The notes under the pieces are model-generated. The model saw nothing but the letters and a program-made list of their open reading frames with translations, did no database searches and was not told the origin of the DNA. The translations under genes and the position numbers were made by a program. A stretch of DNA of 21,114 nt from Collimonas sp. UBA1456 (GTDB taxonomy: Bacteria > Pseudomonadota > Gammaproteobacteria > Burkholderiales > Burkholderiaceae_D), in the NCBI GenBank assembly GCA_002325825.1, contig DCSW01000034.1, forward strand, positions 1 to 21,114. Reading direction: 5' to 3'. Numbering within the stretch: position 1 is the first letter of the stretch; every line of letters starts with the position of its first letter. Positions 8,497 to 15,126 of this stretch are shown here, piece by piece.

Positions 8497-9579
8497 ATGA
8501 ACCCATCCATGATCGCAACGCTCGACCAACTCGCCAATCGTCTGGTCGAGGTCAACGATCTCCTCAACCAGGAAGAAGCTACTGCCAACATGGACAGCTA
8601 TCGCAATCTGACGCGTGAACACGCGGAGCTGGGCCCGCTGATCGAGTTATACCAAGCCTATCAGCAGGCCAATGGCGACATCGAAGCAGCGCAGGAAATG
8701 CAGTCGGATCCCGACATGAAGAAATTCGCCCAAGACGAAATTCAGGCTATCAAAGCGCGCATGGAGCAGCTGGGAGGCGATCTGCAGAAAATGCTAATAC
8801 CGAAAGATCCTAACGATGAACGCAATATTTTCCTGGAAATCCGTGCTGGTACCGGTGGCGGCGAATCGGCGTTGTTCGCTGGCGACCTGCTGCGCATGTA
8901 CACGCGCTTCGCCGAACGCAATCGCTGGCAGGTGGAGATGGTGTCGGAATCGACATCAGAGATCGGCGGATACAAGGAAGTCATCGTACGTGTAACCGGC
9001 TTCGGCGCGTATTCAAAACTGAAATTCGAATCCGGCGGCCACCGCGTACAACGGGTTCCGGCCACCGAAACCCAGGGCCGCATCCATACTTCGGCATGCA
9101 CCGTGGCGATCATGCCGGAAGCCGATGAAGTGAGCCATGTCGCGATCAATCCGGCCGATATCCGCATCGATACCTACCGCGCCTCCGGCGCCGGCGGCCA
9201 GCATATCAACAAGACCGATTCTGCGGTGCGCATCACGCACATCCCGACCGGCATCGTAGTCGAATGCCAGGATGACCGTAGCCAGCACAAGAATAAAGCG
9301 TCAGCATTGAAAGTGCTGGCGGCGCGTATTAAGGACGGCCAACTTCGGGAACAACAATCTAAAGAAGCGGCGACCCGCAAATCGCTGATCGGCTCGGGCG
9401 ACCGCAGTGAACGGATCCGCACCTACAATTTCCCGCAAGGCCGCATGACCGACCACCGCATCAACCTGACCTTATACAAACTCGACTTCATCATGGATGG
9501 CGACCTGCAGGAATTGACCAATGCACTGGCCGCCGAGCATCAGGCCGACTTGCTGGCCGCACTTGGCGACGCCATCTGA
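8497..9579 (+). CDS. prfA: Peptide chain release factor 1 (RF1)
   Basis: RF1 recognises UAA and UAG in the ribosomal A site and triggers peptidyl-tRNA hydrolysis. With start ATG 8497 the product has 360 residues, the normal RF1 length. The stop-codon recognition motif is PAT in HRVQRVPATETQGRIHTS, which is RF1-type (P-x-T) rather than the SPF of RF2. The catalytic GGQ lies in YRASGAGGQHINKTDSAVRI, with Gln235 at the same number as in E. coli; this Gln is the target of PrmC, encoded 714 bases downstream. An in-frame TTG at 8485 would add four residues (MTDA) and is rejected because family members begin at the Met-x-Pro-Ser-Met of 8497. It lies in a gene run hemA-prfA-dsbB-prmC and has no lesion. 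Confidence 0.97.
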   Translation: MNPSMIATLDQLANRLVEVNDLLNQEEATANMDSYRNLTREHAELGPLIELYQAYQQANGDIEAAQEMQSDPDMKKFAQDEIQAIKARMEQLGGDLQKMLIPKDPNDERNIFLEIRAGTGGGESALFAGDLLRMYTRFAERNRWQVEMVSESTSEIGGYKEVIVRVTGFGAYSKLKFESGGHRVQRVPATETQGRIHTSACTVAIMPEADEVSHVAINPADIRIDTYRASGAGGQHINKTDSAVRITHIPTGIVVECQDDRSQHKNKASALKVLAARIKDGQLREQQSKEAATRKSLIGSGDRSERIRTYNFPQGRMTDHRINLTLYKLDFIMDGDLQELTNALAAEHQADLLAALGDAI

Positions 9580-9762
9580 TGGGCTTGATCAAATGATCAC
9601 ATATTTTGAAAATCGCATATGCTGATGGCTGATACTGGAACCAAGCAATTGCATACGCATCCTATGCAATCAACCAAGCACGTGGCTGACTCGTTTACCC
9701 CACTGACAGACAAAATAGATAATCTGGCGAGACGTCACACTAACCATCATCGGCTTTCAACA

Positions 9763-10272
9763 ATGAAAACATCCAAATCGGTCCTGCTCATCGTCGCCTT
9801 CATCTCTCTCGCCATTCTGGCCGGGGCACTTTATCTGCAACACGTCCTGGACATGCAGTCTTGCCCGCTATGTGTAATCCAGCGCTATGCATTTGCCGCT
9901 ATCGCACTGGTTTGCCTGGTTTGCGCAGGCTTACCTAACGGCGGACAAAAAGCTGGTGTCGGCCTCGCCACCCTCGCCACCCTGGCCGGAGTTGGCGGCG
10001 CTGGCACTGCAATCTGGCATCTGTGGATCATCTCCCAGCCATCGACGTCTTGCGGTCGTGATGCGCTGGAAGCACCGATGAATGCGCTACCGCCAGCTAC
10101 GCTGCTGCCGTCGGTATTCAAGGTCGATGCGTTTGCGCTCTGCACCACGCTGTACGATCCGATCCTCGGACTGTTGATCCCGCAATGGTCATTGCTATGG
10201 TTCGTGGTGCTGGTGGTGATCCTGGTTGCTACGCTGTCCAAACAAAACGACGACCGCAATCGCCGCTACTAA
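9763..10272 (+). CDS. dsbB: Disulfide bond formation protein DsbB
   Basis: DsbB is an inner-membrane protein that reoxidises periplasmic DsbA and passes electrons to quinone. With ATG 9763 the product has 169 residues, the usual size. It shows four hydrophobic segments (about residues 7-29, 43-58, 65-88 and 135-160). The first redox pair is CPLC (Cys34, Cys37) directly before the conserved QRY/F region (Arg41). The second pair is Cys97 (STSCGRDAL) and Cys127 (FALCTTL) in the second periplasmic loop. The frame is open upstream to 9619, but the extra 48 residues are polar and unlike the family, so I choose 9763, where the first membrane helix starts at once. It sits between prfA and prmC, which elsewhere are often adjacent. 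No lesion is seen. A DsbA partner is not in the window. Confidence 0.93.
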   Translation: MKTSKSVLLIVAFISLAILAGALYLQHVLDMQSCPLCVIQRYAFAAIALVCLVCAGLPNGGQKAGVGLATLATLAGVGGAGTAIWHLWIISQPSTSCGRDALEAPMNALPPATLLPSVFKVDAFALCTTLYDPILGLLIPQWSLLWFVVLVVILVATLSKQNDDRNRRY

Positions 10273-10293
10273 GTTATTAAAGATCACTGCTCA

Positions 10294-11175
10294 ATGACAA
10301 GAACGTCAGACACCCCGGTGGCAAGCATTCAAGCCGGCACCAATATTGCAACGATATTGCGGCAATCGTCGCTGAATCCGCTAGAAACTCGCATCCTGCT
10401 GATGCACGCGTTGCAGTTGACGCGCATACAGTTGATTACCCAGGACGAACGCTGCGTGAATGCAGAACAGGCGCAACAGCTGTCCGCGCTGTTCCTGCGC
10501 CGTCAAAACGGTGAACCGATTGCATATCTTATCGGCCATCGTGAGTTTTATGGCCTACAGCTGGAAGTGACGCCAGACGTACTGATCCCGCGCCCGGAAA
10601 CTGAATTGCTGGTCGACCTGGCACTGCAGTGCCTGCCGGCCGACAGCGACTTCTCCCTGAGCCTGCTCGATCTTGGCACCGGCTCTGGCGCAATCGCTAT
10701 TGCTATTGCCCACAGCCGTCCCACACTTCAGGTGACGGCGCTGGATGTCAGTCCCGCAGCGCTGGCTGTCGCACAACGCAACACCATGCGCCATCTGGCG
10801 CACAATCCATCGCAACTGGAACTGCTACAAAGCGACTGGTACGCAGCATTGGGGCAGCGCCGCTTCGATGTCATCGTTTCCAATCCGCCGTATGTCGTCG
10901 CCGGCGACCGCCATCTGAGCGAGGGCGACTTGCGTTTTGAACCGCAGTATGCGTTGACAGACCATGCCGATGGCTTGAGTGCATTGCGTATCATCGTCAA
11001 CAATGCCGGACGTTATCTGAAAGACGGTGGCTGGTTGTTGATGGAGCATGGCTACGATCAAGCTGCAGCAGTAAGAGCGCTATTGCAAGCGCAATCGTTC
11101 GAGCAGTTACAAAGCTGGCAAGACCTGGTGCAGATCGAGCGGGTCAGCGGCGGTAGATGGCGAGTGTCTGGTTAG
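10294..11175 (+). CDS. prmC: Release factor glutamine methyltransferase PrmC
   Basis: PrmC (HemK) uses S-adenosylmethionine to N5-methylate the Gln of the GGQ motif in RF1 and RF2, which speeds peptide release. The 293 residues have the family layout. A helical N-terminal domain covers about 1-100 (including GEPIAYLIGHREFYGLQL and PRPETELLVD). A Rossmann-fold methyltransferase follows, with the SAM motif LDLGTGSGAIAIA (Asp126-Gly132) and the catalytic substrate-binding NPPY motif (Asn197-Tyr200, in FDVIVSNPPYV). EHGYDQ lies near the C-terminus. ATG 10294 is 21 bases after the dsbB stop, with only a weak ribosome site. A strong hairpin terminator follows. The gene is intact and functionally linked to prfA upstream. 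Confidence 0.96.
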   Translation: MTRTSDTPVASIQAGTNIATILRQSSLNPLETRILLMHALQLTRIQLITQDERCVNAEQAQQLSALFLRRQNGEPIAYLIGHREFYGLQLEVTPDVLIPRPETELLVDLALQCLPADSDFSLSLLDLGTGSGAIAIAIAHSRPTLQVTALDVSPAALAVAQRNTMRHLAHNPSQLELLQSDWYAALGQRRFDVIVSNPPYVVAGDRHLSEGDLRFEPQYALTDHADGLSALRIIVNNAGRYLKDGGWLLMEHGYDQAAAVRALLQAQSFEQLQSWQDLVQIERVSGGRWRVSG

Positions 11176-11202
11176 CACAAGAAGCGCACGCCAGGAACAA
11201 AC

Positions 11203-11230
11203 AAAAAAGCGCGGCATGCTGCGCTTTTTT
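11203..11230. terminator. Rho-independent terminator after prmC
   Basis: Arms 11203-11212 (A6 then GCGC) and 11221-11230 (GCGC then T6) are perfectly complementary with an 8-base loop. The symmetrical A and T runs mean it can end transcription in both directions: prmC from the left and the decayed aquaporin gene from the right. Confidence 0.88.
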
Positions 11231-11267
11231 GTATTCGATCGTGCCGGAATGACTGACTTGGTCTTTG

Positions 11268-11547
11268 TCACCCCAAATAAATAGTCGGATACACAACCCC
11301 GGAAATCAAAGTACCAACCAGCGGCGCAATCCAGAACAGCCACAACTGCTGCAAGGAAAAACCGCCGATAAGTAGAGCCTGGCTAGTGCTACGTGCCAGA
11401 TTCACCGAAGTATTCGCGACTGGAATGCTGATAAAATGGATCAGAATTAGGCGCAGACCGATTGCAATCGGTGAAAAACCGGCCGGAGCATGCTTATCGG
11501 TGGCACACAGAATCACGATGACGAACATGAAGATCATGACCACTTCC
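11268..11547 (-). pseudogene. aqpZ: 3' remnant of an aquaporin (AqpZ-like) gene
   Basis: The minus strand encodes the second half of an MIP-family water channel: a membrane helix (EVVMIFMFVIVIL), then ATDKHAPAGFSPIAIGL, a further helix, the second pore loop NTSVNLARST, and the last helix with LQQLWLFWIAPLVGTLISGV, ending at TGA 11270-11268. The canonical NPA box of this loop is changed to NLA (CCG to CTG would be a single C-to-T change). The first half of the protein, including the first NPA loop and the start, is absent: past about 11547 the homology stops, and 15 bases later DUF898 homology begins on the other strand. It is therefore a truncated, non-functional copy. The symbol reflects resemblance to AqpZ only. 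Confidence 0.85.
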
Positions 11548-11561
11548 GGCATTGACACGAA

Positions 11562-11781
11562 AATGGCCTTCATCATGATCACTAACCTGATCGGCATTGT
11601 GGTCGTGCTCGGTTTGTTCAAGCCGTTCGCCCAGATTCGTGCGTTCAAGTATCGGATTTAATCAGTCATCCTGAACGCCACACCGGTTCAGCTAGACAAC
11701 TTCGTCGCAGATGAAGAAGCCCACAGATCTATAGGTGGCGAAGATATGTCGGTCTTACTGGACTCCGATCTGTCTCTGTAA
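11562..11781 (+). pseudogene. 3' remnant of a DUF898 (YjgN-like) membrane protein gene
   Basis: Only the last 70 or so codons remain. The plus strand reads ITNLIGIVVVLGLFKPFAQI then RAFKYRI, a TAA at 11659-11661, and in the same frame SVILNATPVQLDNFVADEEA followed by GEDMSVLLDSDLSL and TAA 11779-11781. A hydrophobic helix, then LGLF+PFA and RYR, and an acidic tail ending in an (F/L)D-D-(I/L)-S/A-L pattern, is how DUF898 (YjgN) proteins end. The M48 peptidase that starts 24 bases later is a plausible operon partner for this family. The 5' four-fifths is gone, apparently in the same deletion that removed the 5' half of the aquaporin gene. The family has no firmly established function. Confidence 0.7.
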
Positions 11782-11805
11782 ATTGCATCCAGGGAAAATA
11801 CAAAT

Positions 11806-12812
11806 ATGCAATCCAGGTTGGTGTTCGCTTTTTATTCCGACGGCAAAATCCCACCCCGGCACAGTGTGAAACTGACGATCGATGCGAGTATCGTCTGTAT
11901 TTCCGGTTAAACGCAAAAGCAGGCACCGCTTACCGAACTACGAGTATCCGAACGCATACCGGGGCAGCGTGCAAGATAAATTTTGCCGACGGCGTCTATC
12001 TTTAAATCACCGACAATGATGCTTTTACCGCCTTATTGGCCAGTAACGTAATATCACGATTCGTTGGTAGTGCGCACGCAGAAAAGCTGGCGCACTACGC
12101 TACAAGCGACCTCAGCGCTGATTCTGCTCCTGGGATATTTATATCTACTGCCAGACGCTTCCGGCCTGATTGCCGGCGCCTTGCTAGAGTAGGTTGAAAG
12201 GAGCATTGGCATCGGGTGCCATGACGCTTCTCGACCAGCACATATTTAACGCATCCTCGCTGCCGAAGTTGCAGCAAGATGCCATCATTAGCTGGTTCCG
12301 CGCTCTGCAGCAACCGGCTGCAGAGCGCATCAGACTATCAGATCATTTTTCGTCAAAGTAAAATCGTCGCCAACGCCTTTGTATTGCCTTACGGCCAGGT
12401 TCTCGTGAACGACCAACTAGTGCGCCTGCTTAGCGACGATGATGCGCTGATGTGTGTGCTAGCGCATGAGCTGGGACATTTGCAACGACGTCACCTGATG
12501 CGGCGCCTGGTTCAAGGATCGGCGGTCGGCGCCACGGTGACATCGCTAGTTCGGTGAGGTATCAGGACTGATCACCAGTATTCCGCCACTGGTACTTGAT
12601 CTGAAATACTCGTGCGATATCGAACTGGAAACGAACGACTATGCCATCGCTATATTAAAGGCTAACGGCATCAGCCTGAGAAAACTGGCCTATACCTTCG
12701 AAAAACTCAACAGTGAACCGACCGGTTTCTCAACTTATCTGTCAGTCCACTGGAGGCCCATCCGCTCAGCCAACAGCCTATCGATCGGATACTGAAGGCG
12801 CAAGCAGAGTAA
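11806..12812 (+). pseudogene. Decayed M48-family metalloprotease
   Basis: The intact gene would encode a membrane-anchored zinc peptidase of about 330 residues. ATG 11806 opens a small N-terminal domain (RLVFAFYSDGKIPPRHSVKL) that meets a TAA after about 34 codons. Homology goes on through further stops and shifts (PLTELRVSERIPGQ, NFADGVYL). A membrane segment follows (ATSALILLLGYLYLLPDASG, about 12100-12160), then KLQQDAIISWFRALQQP. After a hairpin-associated frameshift the catalytic part begins at 12338 (YQIIFRQSKIVANAFVLPYG). It holds the zinc motif HELGH (12465-12479), stops at 12555-12557, and resumes with GEVSGLITSIPPLVLDLKYS, a third-ligand region ELETNDYA and IDRILKAQAE to TAA 12810-12812. 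At least five lesions make it non-functional. Confidence 0.88.
12300..12328. repeat. Perfect 12-bp inverted repeat in decayed M48 gene
   Basis: Arms 12300-12311 and 12317-12328 are exact reverse complements with a 5-base loop. The reading frame of the M48 protein changes exactly here: WFRALQQP is read across the left arm, and the catalytic domain continues in a different frame right after the right arm. No T run follows. Confidence 0.9.
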
Positions 12813-12867
12813 GAATGGCTGGCAGATACGTTATAATCTTGCTATCCGTTTCAGAAATTTAAGAAAA

Positions 12868-13662
12868 TTGCGCCAATATCTCGATCTCATGTGCCATGTA
12901 CAACAAAATGGCACCATCAAAACCGATCGCACCGGCACCGGTACCCGGTCAGTGTTCGGTCACCAGATGCGCTTCAACCTGCAAGACGGCTTCCCGCTGT
13001 TAACGACCAAAAAGCTGCATCTGCGATCCATCATCCACGAATTGATCTGGTTCCTTAACGGATCGACTAACATCCAGTATCTAAAAGATAATGATGTCAA
13101 AATTTGGAACGAGTGGGCCGACAGCGATGGCAATCTGGGCCCGATCTACGGCTATCAGTGGCGTTCCTGGCCGGCGCCGAACGGCGAACATATCGACCAG
13201 ATCAAGCAAGTCGTCGAACAAATCAAGCACAATCCGGATTCACGAAGACTGGTTGTCTCGGCCTGGAATGTGGCCGACATTCCACAAATGAAACTGCCGC
13301 CTTGCCATGCTTTTTTCCAGTTCTATGTAGCCAATGGCAAGCTGTCTTGCCAGTTGTACCAGCGTAGCGCTGACATCTTCCTCGGCCTGCCGTTCAATGT
13401 CGCATCCTACTCGTTACTGACGCACATGCTGGCGCAGCAATGCAACCTGTATGTCGGCGATTTCATCTGGACCGGCGGTGATTGCCACCTCTACGCCAAC
13501 CATACTCAGCAGATCGAGCTGCAACTATCACGCACGCCCGGTACTTTACCAAAATTGCACATCACGCGGCGTCCGGAGTCGATCTTCGATTATCGTTTTG
13601 AGGATTTTGAGATCAGCGATTATCATCCACAGGCGCACATCAAAGCACCGGTAGCGTTGTAA
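12868..13662 (+). CDS. thyA: Thymidylate synthase ThyA
   Basis: ThyA methylates dUMP to dTMP with 5,10-methylene-tetrahydrofolate and releases dihydrofolate, which FolA (18603) recycles. The 264 residues equal the E. coli length. Visible are the phosphate-binding RTGTGTRSVFG (Arg21), the folate/dUMP region HELIWFLNGSTN, the conserved WNEWAD, IYGYQWRSW, the catalytic Cys146 in LPPCHAFFQFYV, LYQRSADIFLGLPFNVASY and the terminal APVAL. The start is TTG at 12868 (MRQYLDLM as in the family), with a weak A/G-rich site before it. No alternative ATG lies closer than codon 8. Decayed genes flank it on both sides (M48 before, efflux remnants after), but it carries no lesion. Confidence 0.97.
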   Translation: MRQYLDLMCHVQQNGTIKTDRTGTGTRSVFGHQMRFNLQDGFPLLTTKKLHLRSIIHELIWFLNGSTNIQYLKDNDVKIWNEWADSDGNLGPIYGYQWRSWPAPNGEHIDQIKQVVEQIKHNPDSRRLVVSAWNVADIPQMKLPPCHAFFQFYVANGKLSCQLYQRSADIFLGLPFNVASYSLLTHMLAQQCNLYVGDFIWTGGDCHLYANHTQQIELQLSRTPGTLPKLHITRRPESIFDYRFEDFEISDYHPQAHIKAPVAL

Positions 13663-13674
13663 AGATTACCCTTT

Positions 13675-13926
13675 GGTGCATTCGTGCCCACGCTCGCACG
13701 CTACGATTTCTCTGCAGCAGGCGACCCCACCGATCCATCTTTAGTGGTGACCGTGACCAGTGGTATCGTCTCAACTTATTTATAGTTGTTATCGCTACAT
13801 GATCGTCTGGAAATCGCGAAATAGAACGTCGTCAATGCGGAGCGTGTGCTCAACTTGGTGGCGGAGCAAAGTAGGGCCGGCTCGGCATCATCACTTGATC
13901 TGGCGCGCCAGCGTCCCTACGTTACC
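13675..13926 (+). pseudogene. Middle fragment of a TolC/NodT-type efflux lipoprotein
   Basis: Directly after thyA the plus strand reads in one frame ARYDFSAAGDPTDPSLVVTV, SGIVSTYL-stop-LLSLHDRLEIAK-stop-NVVNAERVLNLVAEQSRAG and SASSLDLARQR. This is the long helical repeat of an outer-membrane efflux factor (family pattern: V..TY..l...R...A..NV...ERVL.LV..R..AG..S.LDLARQR). Both stops are TAG (13783-13785 and 13822-13824) at positions where the family usually has Gln, so each could be a CAG-to-TAG change. There is no start and no 3' part. Homology ends at about 13911-13926. At the same point the N-terminus of an efflux factor begins on the other strand, suggesting that one gene was split by an inversion. 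Confidence 0.75.
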
Positions 13927-14150
13927 AACTGACCGAGCTCATCGCTGCCTAAGCATTTCCACCAGATGCTGTCAGGCCAATCCTGTTCGCCGGTATTCGC
14001 GGATAAATCCCAACCATGCGGGATCTCCACGCTGGGCGTTGCTTCCCTGGTTTCAATCTGCTGGCTGGCGCAACCCGACAGCAGAAACAGGAACAGTGCA
14101 CCGGAACACAATCTCACCGGTAAGAAAAAAGCCAAGGTGCTCCGACTCAT
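13917..14150 (-). pseudogene. 5' fragment of a TolC/NodT-type efflux lipoprotein
   Basis: The minus strand from ATG 14150 encodes MSRSTLAFFLPVRLCSGALF followed by LFLLSGCASQQ. This is a lipoprotein signal peptide with the lipobox LSGC at about residues 25-28. It continues with ATPSVEIPHGWDLS and DWPDSIWWKCLGSDELGQLV, the typical start of NodT-family outer-membrane factors (x-WP..-WW..-GS.EL..L). A TAG ends it at 13919-13917 after 77 codons, against about 470-500 in the family. The decayed adaptor gene just upstream on the same strand (macA-like) fits a MacAB-type efflux operon. The rest of the gene is missing on this strand, but a middle segment is present on the plus strand across a junction near 13912-13926. 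Confidence 0.78.
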
Positions 14151-14189
14151 GTGCGCGCCCATCAGTGGACCTTGGCCGCCGGCGGTGAG

Positions 14190-14571
14190 AGTGCTGAGAC
14201 CTATGCTGGGGGGCTGGGGGGGCACGGGCGCATTAACGGCAGCATTAACAGTCAGAGCAGAGGTGGCCACGTTATTTAGTGTCGCCACCGCTACAGCCAG
14301 CACTACCACCACTTGTTCGCTGGGTATCAATCCGGCAAGAACCTACGCCATTTTCTAATTGCGAATTCCTAGCTTTATGCTGCGCGATAGCAGTTGCTAA
14401 TTGGTGCACCTAACACTTTTACGTTGTAGCTACCATCAGCCTTCGGTTTGTCCAGCACGACAACCGGTACGACGATTGCCTCATGCACTTGCGCCAACAC
14501 AAAACTGTCCTAGGCGCTCATGTCGTTCATCAGTTGTTGTTGTGGATTGTAGACCTCAGCCAGACTACGCT
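14190..14571 (-). pseudogene. 3' remnant of a MacA-like efflux adaptor gene
   Basis: The minus strand reads SLAEVYNPQQQLMNDMSA, a TAG (14512-14510), DSFVLAQVHEAIVVPVVVLD and KPKADGSYNVKVLGAP. This matches the end of periplasmic adaptors of the MacA/HlyD type (VPNPdq.L..MtAqv.fVLAqa..al.vP..aL.kp.aDG.Y.V.VL). The stop replaces the Gln of the MTAQ motif, again compatible with CAG-to-TAG. After a frame change, GLIPSEQVVVVLAVA recalls the SGL..GeqVVvG end of MacA, followed by a Pro-rich tail near 14200-14250 with runs of G6 and G7 on the plus strand (14208-14222). The upstream four-fifths of macA is absent: opgD sequence abuts at about 14580. No macB sequence is seen between it and the efflux lipoprotein. 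Confidence 0.62.
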
Positions 14572-14579
14572 CCGATAAT

Positions 14580-15069
14580 TCACATTATCTCAAGCTGCAG
14601 ATCGGTATGAAAGTTCACCCGGAATTAGGCAAAACCAAAATCCTTCGGCATGTGACCGACATTCAGGCCGATCTTGCCGTAATTGAACACGGCCAGATCG
14701 TAATCCATGCCCCACGCCTGACCGTTCTTTAACTTGTATATCTGCACCGAGCTCTTGAAGAACAAACCAAGATGAAAGAAATTGACCTGTAATCGCAACT
14801 GATACTTAGCCAACAGCACATAATCGTCGCGGTAACCAATGGCTTGATACTGATCCCAGCCGAGTATTTTGACCTCGTGCAGAATATAATTTTCCGGCAG
14901 TTGATAAGGTTAGTCCGCGAGTTGTCTGGCATGGCCCTTGAGCCAGGCGTAATCGGAAGTCCGAGGAATTTCAAATGCTCTGGCGCGGCCACTGCCGACA
15001 ATAGCTAACTTTTCGGAAAGACTCGGCGGCAAGCACCGCCGAGTCTTTCCGAAAATCACGTCGTAAAAT
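14580..15069 (-). pseudogene. opgD: 5' remnant of opgD-like periplasmic glucan protein gene
   Basis: OpgD is a Tat-exported periplasmic protein that works on osmoregulated periplasmic glucans. The minus strand shows an AAGGAG site (plus 15074-15079), then codons from an ATT (15069-15067, possibly a mutated ATG) for SILRRDFRKDSAVLAA, a twin-arginine signal. A perfect hairpin (15010-15055) follows and the frame changes. The protein resumes with TSDYAWLKGHARQLAD (about 14985-14920), the typical OpgD mature N-terminus. Then come LGWDQYQAIGYRDDY, LRLQVNFFHLGLFFKSSVQI, FNYGKIGLNVGHMPKDFGFA, a TAA, and FRVNFHTDLQLEIM to TGA 14582-14580. Homology ends there, so about two thirds of the gene is deleted and joined to macA-like sequence. 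It lies downstream of decayed opgG and opgH. Confidence 0.8.
15010..15055. repeat. Perfect 20-bp inverted repeat in decayed opgD
   Basis: Arms 15010-15029 and 15036-15055 are exact reverse complements around a 6-base loop, the longest perfect hairpin in the window. It lies in the signal-peptide region of the decayed opgD gene. Minus-strand codons RKDSAVLAA read across the first arm and loop, and the next arm inverts the same bases. T4/A4 are the outermost arm bases on each side, so it could also act as a terminator, but it lies inside a former coding sequence. Confidence 0.93.
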
Positions 15070-15126
15070 GCTACTCCTTGCTTAATTGTGTCAGTCACTC
15101 GGACTAGGCGCGGTCAACAAAGCCTG

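Noticed and set aside
9586..9600. Repeated TGATCA-like palindromes after prfA
   Set aside because: Two six-base palindromes close together are easily due to chance and do not form a terminator or a known operator.
9619..9762. Upstream extension of dsbB by 48 codons
   Set aside because: The added residues are polar and unlike DsbB N-termini. The first membrane helix starts right after the Met at 9763, which gives the normal family length.
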